A stretch of DNA of 64,000 nucleotides from Candidatus Koribacter versatilis Ellin345 (GCF_000014005.1 NC_008009.1:248001-312000); one strand, 5' to 3'. Positions 33,732-42,660 are shown, counted from the stretch's first letter. The notes: generated by a model not told the origin, from the sequence alone. Numbers and translations: made by a program.

Positions 33732-34067
33732 TTGAATACCAGAAAAGCAGCCATTCGCGAATTCAAAGAGCGCGCCGTGCCGCGCGGTATTTTTGCAGTC
33801 CGCTGCAAAGCGACCGGCTCAGTTTGGGTGGACTCGTCCCCAAATCTCACTGCTGCAAAGAATGGCCTCTGGTTCATGCTCCGAACCGGGAGCCATCGCG
33901 ACAAGCAGCTACAGGCTGAATGGAAGGAACGCTCGGAGGAGCAGTTCGCCTTTGAGGTGCTCGAGGAACTCGATCCCGACACTCCGGCCCTGGCCGTGGA
34001 TGACGAATTGAAGGCCAAGAAGGCCGCTTGGATCGAAGAACTCAAAGCCAAGGCGATTCAGAAGTAG
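33732..34067 (+). CDS. GIY-YIG-like nuclease-family protein
   Basis: A 111-residue protein of the short GIY-YIG-related group. RGIFAVRCKATGSVWVDSSP takes the place of the GIY...YIG strand pair, followed by LTAAKNGLWFMLRTGSHRDK, LQAEWKERSEEQFAFEVLEE and a Lys-rich helix. In this group the catalytic Tyr/Arg/Glu residues are often changed, so nuclease activity is not certain. TTG 33732 has GGAG six bases upstream. It is translated just after the MXAN_5187-like gene. Confidence 0.7.
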   Translation: MNTRKAAIREFKERAVPRGIFAVRCKATGSVWVDSSPNLTAAKNGLWFMLRTGSHRDKQLQAEWKERSEEQFAFEVLEELDPDTPALAVDDELKAKKAAWIEELKAKAIQK

Positions 34068-34305
34068 CTACCCTGTCAAATTTACTCATCCGTCACCCTT
34101 CCTACGCTCCTGCCCCGCAGCTCTCGTCTTGAGTCGCTTGTAAACAAAGCACTTACGCCCTCCGGAGTTTGGCAATTCAGTTGATATAGAGATAGGTGTT
34201 CGCGCCTAGTGCGCACCCCGATGCAAGTTCAGGGGCCAAGCCGGATCGGAAGCTCGCATCCGGCAAAACACAGATTCTGAAGACTCCCCCGGAGGGTTAT
34301 CCGCA

Positions 34306-35292
34306 ATGAAGAGCCATTTCCTGATCGCGCTTCCGCTGGCAGCAACTTTGGCATTGCCCGCCCTGGCGCAAAATACCGCCTCGACCCCAAGTGACAATCA
34401 GAAGCCCGCTGCCACCGCCCCTGCGGCGCAGGACAGCAGCTCGCAGGCCGCGCAGAACAACAATGGCGTGACCCCCGCGCAGGAACAGGGCATGGCGGCC
34501 CACCAGCCGCTGCAGCCGGATACCCACGAAGGTTTCTGGGGCCATCTGAATCCGTTCGCGCGCAAGAAGTACGTTCAGCGCCAGATGTCGCCGATCCGCG
34601 ACCGCGTCAACGAGCTCGATGAGCTGACCGCGAAGAACTCCAAGGACATTAAAGACGTCGACGCCCGCGCTCAGGAAGGCATCCGCATCGCCTCCGCCAA
34701 GGCGAACGAAGCCGACCAGCACGCGCTCGACGCCGGCAACCGCGCCCAGCAGGCCAACACCACCGCGACCCAGGCCAGCCAGCACCTCCAGACCGTCCAG
34801 ACCACGGTTGAGAACATTGACCAGTACAAAGAGGCCTCGAACATCGAGATCCGCTTCCGTCCTGGCCAGAGCGTGCTGAGCAAGAAGGCGAAAGAGTCGC
34901 TCGACGACATGTCGAAGGGCCTCGCCGACCAGAAGGGCTACATCGTGGAAGTGCAGGGCTTCGCTCCCGGTCACGGCCGCGTAGCGGTTGAGAACTCGCA
35001 GCGCATCGCCGACGAAGTGGTCCGCTACCTTGTAATCAACTCGAACGTCCCGGTCTACCGCATCTACACCATGGGCATGGGCAACGCGAAGGTCCAGGCG
35101 ACCTCGGCCACGGCAGATTCCAAGCCGAAGTACACCAAGGGCGGCCGCGTCGAGATCAGCCTGCTCCAGAACAGCCTCGGCCAGATGGCTTCAGCCAGCA
35201 CCATGCCGCAGTCTGATGCGAACAGCACCGCAGCCCCGGCAGCTCCGGCGCAGCAGAGTGCTCCGCAGCAACCCGCGACTCCGCAGCAGTAA
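34306..35292 (+). CDS. OmpA-like periplasmic protein
   Basis: A 328-residue exported protein. A signal peptide (LIALPLAATLALPALAQ) is followed by a Gln/Ala-rich low-complexity stretch, a helical coiled coil of Ala-rich heptads (residues about 95-175, ANEADQHALDAGNRAQQANT) and an OmpA_C-like peptidoglycan-binding domain at about 180-290 (EIRFRPGQSVLSKKAKESLD, VEVQGFAPG, NSQRIADEVVRYLV, GRVEISLLQ). The canonical Asp and Arg that hold meso-DAP are not obvious, so binding is unproven. A Pro/Gln/Ala tail ends it. GGAGG lies ahead of the ATG, and a strong terminator follows. Confidence 0.8.
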   Translation: MKSHFLIALPLAATLALPALAQNTASTPSDNQKPAATAPAAQDSSSQAAQNNNGVTPAQEQGMAAHQPLQPDTHEGFWGHLNPFARKKYVQRQMSPIRDRVNELDELTAKNSKDIKDVDARAQEGIRIASAKANEADQHALDAGNRAQQANTTATQASQHLQTVQTTVENIDQYKEASNIEIRFRPGQSVLSKKAKESLDDMSKGLADQKGYIVEVQGFAPGHGRVAVENSQRIADEVVRYLVINSNVPVYRIYTMGMGNAKVQATSATADSKPKYTKGGRVEISLLQNSLGQMASASTMPQSDANSTAAPAAPAQQSAPQQPATPQQ

Positions 35293-35315
35293 GTTTGCAA
35301 CACGTCTCAACACCC

Positions 35316-35351
35316 CCTCCCGTTCCGGTGCTCCCGGGCGGGAGGTTTTTT
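35316..35351 (+). terminator. Intrinsic terminator after the OmpA-like gene
   Basis: CCTCCCG / CGGGAGG (7 base pairs, 16-base loop) is followed by TTTTTT. Confidence 0.9.
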
Positions 35352-35438
35352 CATGGGCGCCGAAATCTTAGTGAGTGGGCAAGCACTGGCAGGTAGAATG
35401 CGCGGCATCAGCATTCATCCTGTTGACGAGGTGTCCCG

Positions 35439-36470
35439 GTGCGGAGATCTGCGGGCGTTACAGTCATCGCGATTCTGTCGTTCTTAGGATCGCTCGGCGT
35501 GTTGGGCATGGCTGTATTGATGGGATCGGTCATGTTCGCTGCTCCGCGCGCGGCAATACCCTCAACGCCAGGCGCGCCCCAACTTCCAATGAGCGCCTTG
35601 ATGGCCATCGTTTTCGTCATGTATTTGGTTCCGGCGATCTGGGGATTGGCCTCGAGCATTGGGCTGTGGCGGCTGAAGAACTGGGCCCGCATTTCCACGA
35701 TCGTGTTCGCTGTGCTCCTCTGCATGTTCGGCGTGTTCGGAGGACTTGGTGCGTTGGCCGTGCCCGCGATCATGAAATCGCAACCGTCGCAGCCGCCGAA
35801 TGCTTCGCAGATCACCATCGTCGTTATCGCGTCCATGCTGGTGTTCAGTATCGGAGAATTAGCTGTCGGAGTTTGGTGGGCTATCTACTTCACTCGACGC
35901 AGTGTCACTGCGCAGTTCATCCCGGCCGGATCGGCTTACGTTCTTTCCCCCACGAGCGATCTCTCTGCCGGGCCCGCCGCGATCCCCGCGACCCTCCCGG
36001 CTGGTCGGCCGATCAGCATCTCGATCATCGCGTGGTTCCTGCTGGTTTGCTCGATTTTCTTTCCATTTACGTTCCTTCTGCATACGCCGCAACTTCTATT
36101 CGGTGTGCTGATTAACGGTCCGGCAGCGATGATCCTGATGACGGCGTACCTGTTCGTCGTTTTATATGTCGGAATCGGCTTACTGAAGCTGTGGCCGTCG
36201 GCGCGACTGGTAGGAATCGGGTACTTCGTCTTCGGCATGGTGAATATGGCCGCCACCTGGCTCCGCCCCGGCGCCGCGGACCTGTTCCAGCGCATGATGG
36301 CGTCCCAGCCTAAGATGTTCGGACCCACTCCCGACTTCGCCTTTACCGACACCTTCCTCAAGCTGATCATGATCAGCACCGCGATCACCATGGCCATCCC
36401 GATCTACTTCCTCGTGACCCGCAAAGCCGCTTTCTATCGCAAGGAGAGCTTTTCCGGTCCGGCTTCGTAG
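35439..36470 (+). CDS. Membrane protein with duplicated four-helix unit
   Basis: A 343-residue protein with about eight membrane spans. Residues 1-160 and 190-340 look like two copies of one unit: a starting helix (VTVIAILSFLGSLGVLGMAV and ISISIIAWFLLVCSIFFPF), a helix pair around LWRLKNWARISTIVFAVLL and LLKLWPSARLVGIGYFVFG, and an end YFTRRS or YFLVTRK. A Pro/Ala linker joins them. GTG 35439 has GAGGTG upstream. The family is unknown to me. No partner gene is adjacent. Confidence 0.65.
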   Translation: MRRSAGVTVIAILSFLGSLGVLGMAVLMGSVMFAAPRAAIPSTPGAPQLPMSALMAIVFVMYLVPAIWGLASSIGLWRLKNWARISTIVFAVLLCMFGVFGGLGALAVPAIMKSQPSQPPNASQITIVVIASMLVFSIGELAVGVWWAIYFTRRSVTAQFIPAGSAYVLSPTSDLSAGPAAIPATLPAGRPISISIIAWFLLVCSIFFPFTFLLHTPQLLFGVLINGPAAMILMTAYLFVVLYVGIGLLKLWPSARLVGIGYFVFGMVNMAATWLRPGAADLFQRMMASQPKMFGPTPDFAFTDTFLKLIMISTAITMAIPIYFLVTRKAAFYRKESFSGPAS

Positions 36471-36563
36471 CCTCGGAATCAGATTTATTTCTGCCCCGGC
36501 TTCCCCGTAGCCCTTAGGCGGATGTAATCTGTTGCGACCTGCTCGCTTTGGAGTTCGCGCCCT

Positions 36564-37115
36564 ATGGAAACTCTTTACTATTCGCAGATGAAGTCCCCCA
36601 TCGGCCAGTTGTGGATCGCCGTCTCGAAAAACGGCCTCGTCATGATCGAGTTCGAAGGGCGCGAGTTTCCGCCTGTCAAGTTCGACAAGAACGTCAGCTG
36701 GGTGATCTCCGAAGAGAAAACTGCAAAGGTGAAGAAGCAGCTCCAGCAATATTTCGACGGCCATCGAACGGAGTTCGATCTGCCGCTCGATCCGCGCATT
36801 GGGACGGATTTCCAGCGTAAGTGCTGGGACCTCGTCGCTAAAATTCCTTACGGCGAAACGCGCTCCTACCAGGAACTCGCAAAGGAATTGAAAAGTCCGA
36901 ACGCATCGCGGGCTGTAGGTGGTGCAAATGGCGCCAACCCGATTCCGATCGTGGTGCCGTGCCATCGCGTCATCAACTCCGATGGACACCTCGGCGGCTA
37001 TGGCGGCGGGCTCGATAAAAAAGAGCAGCTGCTCTCCCTGGAACGGGCCCTTCCCGGCACCGGCCCGCTGTTTTTCAAGGCCCCAAAATCAAAGTCCGCG
37101 AAAGTGGGAGTATAG
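36564..37115 (+). CDS. ogt: Methylated-DNA--protein-cysteine methyltransferase
   Basis: A 183-residue Ogt/MGMT-type suicide repair protein that removes alkyl groups from O6-alkylguanine in DNA. The active-site Cys is in PIVVPCHRVI, preceded by the HTH recognition region (YGETRSYQELAKELKSPNAS, RAVGGANGANP) and followed by LGGYGGGLDKKEQLLSLE. The N-terminal ribonuclease-like domain (SPIGQLWIAVSKNGLVMIEF) is complete. No Ada domain is attached. It stands alone between two unknown genes. Confidence 0.95.
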   Translation: METLYYSQMKSPIGQLWIAVSKNGLVMIEFEGREFPPVKFDKNVSWVISEEKTAKVKKQLQQYFDGHRTEFDLPLDPRIGTDFQRKCWDLVAKIPYGETRSYQELAKELKSPNASRAVGGANGANPIPIVVPCHRVINSDGHLGGYGGGLDKKEQLLSLERALPGTGPLFFKAPKSKSAKVGV

Positions 37116-37224
37116 TGCTTTCGCTGGATTGCCCAGAAGTGCCCGGTTGTCCGATCATGGATAGGTAATCTTTCAGACCAAATTTCCCCGTCACAATTAT
37201 TTTGGCTTTTTCCCCTGGGTTCCC

Positions 37225-37497
37225 GTGGCGAATTACCTTTTGAGGCACACCACAGTGAAATGTGAAATCTGTACAACTCTGGGATTGCATTATCAAAAGG
37301 CAGTGGATGCTCTGCACGTGGCGAACCAGCACTTGCGTATGGTGAAGCTCGGCACGCTACAGTCAGCCCTGTGCCGCCGCGAGGTTCATGATTCTCTGAA
37401 CGGGCTGATCGCCGCTGATGCTGAGCTGAAAGCTCATCGTGCGTGGCACATTGAGTGCCTGACCGCGCTTCCTCAACCGCATCACGCATCGCTCTAA
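37225..37497 (+). CDS. Small Cys/His-rich protein, unknown function
   Basis: A 90-residue ORF from GTG 37225, or 80 residues from GTG 37255 (MKCEICTTLG). It has CEIC near the start, HYQKAVDALHVANQHLRM as a helix, a further Cys (SALCRREVHDSLNG) and AHRAWHIECLTALP near the end. The four Cys and many His could bind a metal. No ribosome binding site decides the start. I do not recognise it; size and codon use suggest a real gene, moderately. Confidence 0.5.
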   Translation: MANYLLRHTTVKCEICTTLGLHYQKAVDALHVANQHLRMVKLGTLQSALCRREVHDSLNGLIAADAELKAHRAWHIECLTALPQPHHASL

Positions 37498-37559
37498 TTT
37501 CTCCGCATTGATTTCCGCCCTCGCGTTCGGCGACACTGTCGCCAGGAAGCGAGGGCGTC

Positions 37560-38204
37560 GTGTATACACCATCCCACTTCAAGCAGGAAGATCTCACCGC
37601 CATCCACGAGATGATGCGGCACATCGGGTTGGTCTCGCTCGTTACGACTACGCCGCATGGCCTTGTCGCCACGCAGGCTCCGGTGCTCTTTGACGCCGAC
37701 GCCGATCACGGCGTCCTTCGCGGCCACATCGCGCGCGCGAACTCGCAATGGAAGGACACTCCCGCAGGCACCGAAGCACTCGCCATCTTCACGGGCCCCA
37801 ACGCCTACATCTCACCCAACTGGTACGCAGCCAAGCGCGAGCACGGCAAAGTCGTGCCCACCTGGAATTACATCGCCATCCACGCCTATGGCGAAATCCA
37901 CTTCAGCGAAGACCGCGACAAACTCCTCGATATCGTCACTCGCCTGACCGAAGCTCACGAATCTTCACTCGAACATCCGTGGAAGGTCGGCGACGCGCCG
38001 GCCGACTATATCGAAGCCATGCTGAAAGCGATCATCGCCTTCGAGGTGAAGATCACTCGCATCGAGTCGTCGTGGAAGCTGAGCCAGAACCGCTCAGAGG
38101 CAGACCGCGCAGGAGCGATGGCAGGATTGCAACAGCGTGGAGAAGAAGTCGCAAAAGAAATGGAGAGGCTCGACGCCCCTCCGTCGCCGAAAGAGAAAAG
38201 CTAA
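37560..38204 (+). CDS. PaiB-type FMN-binding protein
   Basis: A 214-residue protein of the PaiB (FMN-binding negative regulator) family, with a split-barrel flavin fold. Motifs: HFKQEDLTAIHEMMRHIGLV at the start, SLVTTTPHGLVATQAPVLFD, GVLRGHIARANSQWK, AIFTGPNAYISPNWYA and VPTWNYIAIHAYGEIHFSED. In Bacillus, PaiB affects sporulation and protease genes; in most bacteria its role is unknown. GTG 37560 begins the family-like N-terminus. It overlaps the convergent glmM by four bases. Confidence 0.88.
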   Translation: MYTPSHFKQEDLTAIHEMMRHIGLVSLVTTTPHGLVATQAPVLFDADADHGVLRGHIARANSQWKDTPAGTEALAIFTGPNAYISPNWYAAKREHGKVVPTWNYIAIHAYGEIHFSEDRDKLLDIVTRLTEAHESSLEHPWKVGDAPADYIEAMLKAIIAFEVKITRIESSWKLSQNRSEADRAGAMAGLQQRGEEVAKEMERLDAPPSPKEKS

Positions 38205-39577
38205 ATTCCGATGGCTTCCTGGATCGCCTCGGCGATCGCGGTCGCGTGCTGATTCATTTTCGCTTCCGATTCCGCTTCGATCATCACCCGCGCCAATTTT
38301 TCCGTTCCTGAGTAGCGCACGACCACGCGCCCGCTATCGCCAAGATCTTGCTCGGCAGCTTCAATCGCGCTCATTACCGCGGGCAGTTCTTTCATCGGAA
38401 TCTTGGCGTTTACTTTCACGTTGCGAATGACCTGCGGGAAGACCTTAAGATCAGCGATCAGTTCCGCCAGTGACTTGCCCGATCGCGCCAATACCTCGAG
38501 GACTCGCAGAGCCGTCAGGATACCGTCGCCCGTCGTTGCGTCACTGTCCATGAACAGAATGTGTCCCGACTGTTCGCCGCCGAGTGTCGCGCCAGTCTTC
38601 TTCATTTCTTCCAACACGTACTTGTCGCCCACAGCCGCGCGCAGCATGCGGATCCCGGAGCGCTTCAGCGCCGCTTCCAACCCCATGTTTGACATCGTCG
38701 TCGCCACGACGGTGTCTTCCTTGAGGTGCCCGCGCGCTTTCATATCTCGTGCCGCGAGCAGCAACACGGCATCGCCATTCACGATATTGCCGTCCCCATC
38801 ACTGAAGAGAGCGCGATCGGCATCGCCATCAAACGTAATCCCAAGATCGAATCGCCCGCGCGATTGTCCAACATGCTTGGCGGCTTCTTCCGGATGCAGC
38901 GCCCCGCAATTCGCGTTGATGTTCCGTCCCGTTGGACAAATGTGCGTGAATTCGCTGAACACTCCTACTTTCGGAAACACAAGGTGCGCGATGGAACTTG
39001 CCGCACCATTCGCGCAGTCGAGCAGAACGCGGAACTTGCTGAAATCCGTGCCCTCGACCTGCGACCGCAGCCACTCTGCGTAATCTTCGCGAAGTTTGTC
39101 ATCTCCGGGCAGCATGGCCGGTCCTTCGCCTTCGCTTTCGGCGCGCTCGAGTTCTTCGAGGTGATAGAAGATCTGCGCTTCGATCTCGTGCTCGATATCG
39201 TCCGAGAGCTTGTACCCATTCGCGCCGAAGACCTTGATGCCGTTATCGGTCCACGGATTGTGCGACGCCGACACCACGATCCCCGCGGAAAATCCATGCG
39301 TGCGCGTGAGGTATGCCACGCCCGGTGTCGTGATCACCCCGGCGCTGGCAACTCCGCAATTCGCGCTCTCCAAGCCACGCGCAAGCGCGCGGCTGATCCA
39401 GTCGCTTGATTCGCGAGTGTCCTGCCCAATCAGCACGCGAGCGGTCTGGTACTTCTCCACGAGACGCGCGCCCAACGCGCGGCCAATGGCGAACACAGTA
39501 TGCGGATCGAGTGGATACTCGCCGGCAACCCCGCGAATTCCATCTGTGCCGAAAAGCTGACGTACAGGTTTGTCCAT
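38201..39577 (-). CDS. glmM: Phosphoglucosamine mutase GlmM
   Basis: GlmM converts glucosamine-6-phosphate to glucosamine-1-phosphate for UDP-GlcNAc synthesis. The 458-residue protein starts RQLFGTDGIRGVAGEYPL, has the catalytic Ser in VVSASHNPWTDNGIKVFG (about residue 101), the Mg site DGDADRA (about 250), the sugar-binding GGEQSGHILF and the phosphate-binding VRYSGTEKLARVMIE near the end. Start at ATG 39577; TTG 39592 is the alternative and lies three bases after the cdaR stop. It is the last gene of the cdaA-cdaR-glmM unit, where GlmM binds and restrains CdaA in Firmicutes. Confidence 0.96.
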   Translation of the reverse strand: MDKPVRQLFGTDGIRGVAGEYPLDPHTVFAIGRALGARLVEKYQTARVLIGQDTRESSDWISRALARGLESANCGVASAGVITTPGVAYLTRTHGFSAGIVVSASHNPWTDNGIKVFGANGYKLSDDIEHEIEAQIFYHLEELERAESEGEGPAMLPGDDKLREDYAEWLRSQVEGTDFSKFRVLLDCANGAASSIAHLVFPKVGVFSEFTHICPTGRNINANCGALHPEEAAKHVGQSRGRFDLGITFDGDADRALFSDGDGNIVNGDAVLLLAARDMKARGHLKEDTVVATTMSNMGLEAALKRSGIRMLRAAVGDKYVLEEMKKTGATLGGEQSGHILFMDSDATTGDGILTALRVLEVLARSGKSLAELIADLKVFPQVIRNVKVNAKIPMKELPAVMSAIEAAEQDLGDSGRVVVRYSGTEKLARVMIEAESEAKMNQHATAIAEAIQEAIGI

Positions 39578-39595
39578 GGTTGGTAACGACAACTT

Positions 39596-40270
39596 CTACT
39601 TCTCCCCAGGCTTGGTCTTCGTCGTTGAAACGGTGACGTGGATAGGCTCAGGATTCAGCTGTTGGACGAGAGGGTCGCCGACAAAAGCCTGTGTAGTGAA
39701 AGTACCACGTCCCACGAGCCCGGTGGCATCCACTGGGTCCGTGATCGCGGCGTCAATATTGTTCAAACGCGACTGTGGCCCGACGATCGTAATCTTCGCC
39801 GGATTCACTTCCACATCGCCCAGCCTGTAGCCCGCCGCAAATGTGCCAATCACCCGCGGCGTTACATCCACCACCTTCGACGCGCTGCGGTCGAGGTCGA
39901 GCCGGATCTGCGACGGCACTACCTGCACAATGTTCACGTTGTGCGGCAGGTGACGGATTTGCTTCGGCGTGAGGTCGAACGTATGTTCTCCCACGTGCGC
40001 CCCTGCGAGATCGATCACCGCATCAATGTCGGCGTTCGTCATCTGGCGCAGAATGCGCGCCGGCCCCTGCACGCGGATCTCGGCCCGCTGGATACGCTCG
40101 CTGCTGATTTCCAGGTGCTCCGGCGTGTTGTAGAACTCGATCGGCACGCTCAACGCGATTTCCGCCGGCTGGTCGTGCGCCACGGCCCACCACAACAACA
40201 GCGCAATCAGGATCGAAACGATCTTCAGCCAGATGTGCCCAAACACATGGGTGCGCAGCCAGTGGATCAT
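39596..40270 (-). CDS. cdaR: YbbR-domain regulator CdaR
   Basis: A 224-residue protein with an N-terminal membrane helix (IWLKIVSILIALLLWWAVAH) and two YbbR repeats facing outside (EIALSVPIEFYNTPEHLEIS, IRVQGPARILRQMTNADIDA, VVDVTPRVIGTFAAGYRLGD, KITIVGPQSRLNNIDA). CdaR modulates the diadenylate cyclase CdaA through the membrane in Firmicutes. Two YbbR repeats is fewer than the four of Bacillus. The ATG overlaps the cdaA stop (ATGA, four bases), so the two are translationally coupled. Confidence 0.88.
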   Translation of the reverse strand: MIHWLRTHVFGHIWLKIVSILIALLLWWAVAHDQPAEIALSVPIEFYNTPEHLEISSERIQRAEIRVQGPARILRQMTNADIDAVIDLAGAHVGEHTFDLTPKQIRHLPHNVNIVQVVPSQIRLDLDRSASKVVDVTPRVIGTFAAGYRLGDVEVNPAKITIVGPQSRLNNIDAAITDPVDATGLVGRGTFTTQAFVGDPLVQQLNPEPIHVTVSTTKTKPGEK

Positions 40271-41145
40271 CGTTGCAACTCCGTCGCATCGTCATCCGAT
40301 TCCCGCACACCCGACGGATACGTCGCAGCATCAAGGTCCGGGTCCTGGTGCGTCGGCAGCGTCGTCGCCGGCACATGGCGGCGAAGTAATACGCTCAGCC
40401 GTTCGCGCAATTCGTCAGGCGTGATATCGCGCTCGATCTGGCCCGCGACGGCAACCGAGATCGCGCCGGTTTCTTCCGACACAATCACCGCAATTGCATC
40501 GCTTTCTTCTGTTATCCCGATGCCCGCCCGATGTCGCGTGCCCAACTGCGTGGAGAGAATTGGGTTCATCGAGAGCGGCAGGAAACACGCCGCCGCCGCG
40601 ACGCGATCTTTTTGGATAATCACCGCGCCATCGTGCAGCGGAGCGCTCGGCCGGAAGATCGTCGCCAGCAGGTCATAAGAAATATGGGCATCCAGCGCGA
40701 CGCCGCTCTCAATGTAGGTCCGTAGGCCGATCTCGCGCTCAATCACCATCAGCGCGCCAGTCTGGTTCTGTGAGAACAGGTTCGCCGCGAGCACCACATC
40801 GTCATACGACTCGGAGTTCGCTGCAGAAGAGCGCGAACTCGCCAGTTTTCTTCCCAGTCGCGCCAATGCGTGCCGTATCTCTGCCGCGAACACCACGATC
40901 ATGGCAAAGATGCCGTAAGGCAGCAGAGTGGTCATCAGCCAATCGAGCGTGCGCAGTTCGGCGAATTGCGCGGCGACGAATGCTAGAGCCAGTACGAAGA
41001 CGCCCATCAGCATGGGCGTAGCGCGGGTGCCGCGGATCAGCTTGAGGAACTCATAAATGAGCAGCGCAACGATGAGGACGTCGAGCACAGCCGTGGCCAT
41101 GTCCGTCGCCTGGGGTGCGCGTCCTCGTGCTAACCACTGCCCCAT
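40267..41145 (-). CDS. cdaA: Diadenylate cyclase CdaA (c-di-AMP synthase)
   Basis: CdaA makes cyclic di-AMP from two ATP at the membrane. The 292-residue protein has three N-terminal spans (LDVLIVALLIYEFLKLI, PMLMGVFVLALAFVAAQFAE, LDWLMTTLLPYGIFAMIVVF) then the DAC domain with PLHDGAVII (the DGA motif, about residue 172) and LGTRHRAGIGITEESDAIAV (the RHR motif, about 205). A C-terminal acidic/Pro tail of about 40 residues (THQDPDLDAATYPSG) is longer than usual. GAGG precedes ATG 41145. With cdaR and glmM it forms the classical operon, which suggests c-di-AMP links cell-wall precursor supply and turgor here too. Confidence 0.93.
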   Translation of the reverse strand: MGQWLARGRAPQATDMATAVLDVLIVALLIYEFLKLIRGTRATPMLMGVFVLALAFVAAQFAELRTLDWLMTTLLPYGIFAMIVVFAAEIRHALARLGRKLASSRSSAANSESYDDVVLAANLFSQNQTGALMVIEREIGLRTYIESGVALDAHISYDLLATIFRPSAPLHDGAVIIQKDRVAAAACFLPLSMNPILSTQLGTRHRAGIGITEESDAIAVIVSEETGAISVAVAGQIERDITPDELRERLSVLLRRHVPATTLPTHQDPDLDAATYPSGVRESDDDATELQR

Positions 41146-41199
41146 TTTGTCCTCTCTCAGACTTAGGGTGCGTGCTCGCCAACTCTTTATTCTAAAGCA

Positions 41200-42567
41200 C
41201 TATTCCGGCTTCTTCACTACCGCACTGATTTGCCCCAGCGCCAGTTGTGCACGGATCGTGTTACCTTCGCGCACCTGCCGAGCGTCTTTGAGCAAACGCC
41301 CCTCGGCATCAAAGACCAGCGCGTAGCCGCGCTCCAGAATAGAGATCGGGGAGAGCCCTTGCAGTTGCCCCGCGAGCCGCTCAATTCGCGTGCGCCGCCG
41401 CATTAGATTCGCGCGCAACGTGGCAGCCAACTTCTCCACCCGGGCACTCAGTTCGCGATGTTCGGCCGCAAATCGGCTCCGCAAATCATGGTGCCGCACC
41501 CGCGTGGAAGCCACGTCCAGCCGCCGATGCAGTTGCCGGAAGACATTTGTTTGCGCCACGGAGAGCCTGAAGGCAAGGTCGTCCACCCGCTGCTGCCGAC
41601 GCGCGATGGCCGTCTGCATCCCGCCAAACGCCCCATGCCGCGCCAACCGGTCCAACTTCTTTTCGTATTCCAGGAGCCGAACCCGCAACGCCCGCGCCAA
41701 ATGGGTGCTTAGCGCCGTCAGCCGCTCATCCACTTCCTGCTTCGAGCGAATCACCAATTCGGCTGCAGCCGACGGCGTTGGCGCCCGCAGATCCGCCACG
41801 AAATCGCAGATCGTGAAGTCCGTCTCGTGGCCCACCGCTGAAATTACCGGAATCGTCGACGTCGCAATCGACCGCGCCAGCCCCTCGTCGTTGAACGCCG
41901 CTAGATCTTCGATCGAGCCGCCACCGCGCGCCACGATGATCACCTCGACATTCGCCGCCTTATTGAAATACCGCACGCCGCTGGCAACTTCCGACGCTGC
42001 GGTCTCGCCTTGCACCTGTGCCGGGAAGATCAGCACGTGCACGCTGTTGTGCCGCCTTCGCAGCACATTGAGAATGTCCTGAATCACCGCTCCGCGCGGC
42101 GAAGTCACCACGCCAATCTTCTTCGGCAGTGCCGGAATCGGCTTCTTGCGCTCACGCGCGAACAATCCTTCTGCCTGCAGCTTCGCCTTAAGCTGCTCGA
42201 ACGCGATTTGTAGCGCACCGGCACCCTGAGGCTCCAGGTACTCGGCCATCAGTTGCAGTTCGCCGCGCCCCTCGTAGAGCGTGACTTTTCCGCGCGCGAT
42301 TACCTTCAGCCCATTCTCGGGGCGGAACTTCAACAGCCGCGCCTGCGAACGGAACATTACGATCCGCAACTGCGTCGATTCATCTTTCAGTGAGAAATAA
42401 AGATGTCCAGAATCCGCCGGGCGAAAGTTCGAAATCTCGCCCTCCACCCATACATCGGCGTACTCGCGCTCCAGCGCCGCGCGCACCGCACTCACAATGT
42501 CGCGCACCTGCCAAATCCGCCGCTGCGGAGCTGAAAAGGTGAACCCAAGCTGGTCGCTAAAGGACAT
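41200..42567 (-). CDS. xseA: Exodeoxyribonuclease VII large subunit
   Basis: XseA is the catalytic chain of exonuclease VII, which degrades single-stranded DNA from both ends. The 455-residue protein begins with an OB fold (VRAALEREYADVWVEGEISN, HLYFSLKDESTQLRIVMF), then the catalytic region with KKIGVVTSPRGAVIQDILNV, ARGGGSIEDLAAFNDE and VGHETDFTICDFVADLRAPT, and a long coiled coil (residues about 265-390) that binds XseB. The C-terminal ILERGYALVFDAEGRLL is typical. No xseB is next to it; the 54-base gap to cdaA is too small. It may still share the downstream operon. Confidence 0.96.
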   Translation of the reverse strand: MSFSDQLGFTFSAPQRRIWQVRDIVSAVRAALEREYADVWVEGEISNFRPADSGHLYFSLKDESTQLRIVMFRSQARLLKFRPENGLKVIARGKVTLYEGRGELQLMAEYLEPQGAGALQIAFEQLKAKLQAEGLFARERKKPIPALPKKIGVVTSPRGAVIQDILNVLRRRHNSVHVLIFPAQVQGETAASEVASGVRYFNKAANVEVIIVARGGGSIEDLAAFNDEGLARSIATSTIPVISAVGHETDFTICDFVADLRAPTPSAAAELVIRSKQEVDERLTALSTHLARALRVRLLEYEKKLDRLARHGAFGGMQTAIARRQQRVDDLAFRLSVAQTNVFRQLHRRLDVASTRVRHHDLRSRFAAEHRELSARVEKLAATLRANLMRRRTRIERLAGQLQGLSPISILERGYALVFDAEGRLLKDARQVREGNTIRAQLALGQISAVVKKPE

Positions 42568-42606
42568 TGAGGGCAGTGTACCCCATCCCCGCGCCTGAGT
42601 TTGCGC

Positions 42607-42660
42607 CCTGTCATCCTGAGCGGAGCGTGCGGAGCACGCGAAGTCGAAGGACCCCTATCT
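42607..42660 (+). repeat. TGTCATCC hairpin repeat, copy B
   Basis: The same flanks as copy A surround stem GCGTGC / GCACGC with a GGA loop (42625-42639). It lies between the divergent starts of xseA and the receiver/PEP-synthase-like gene, that is, in their shared promoter region. Confidence 0.8.
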
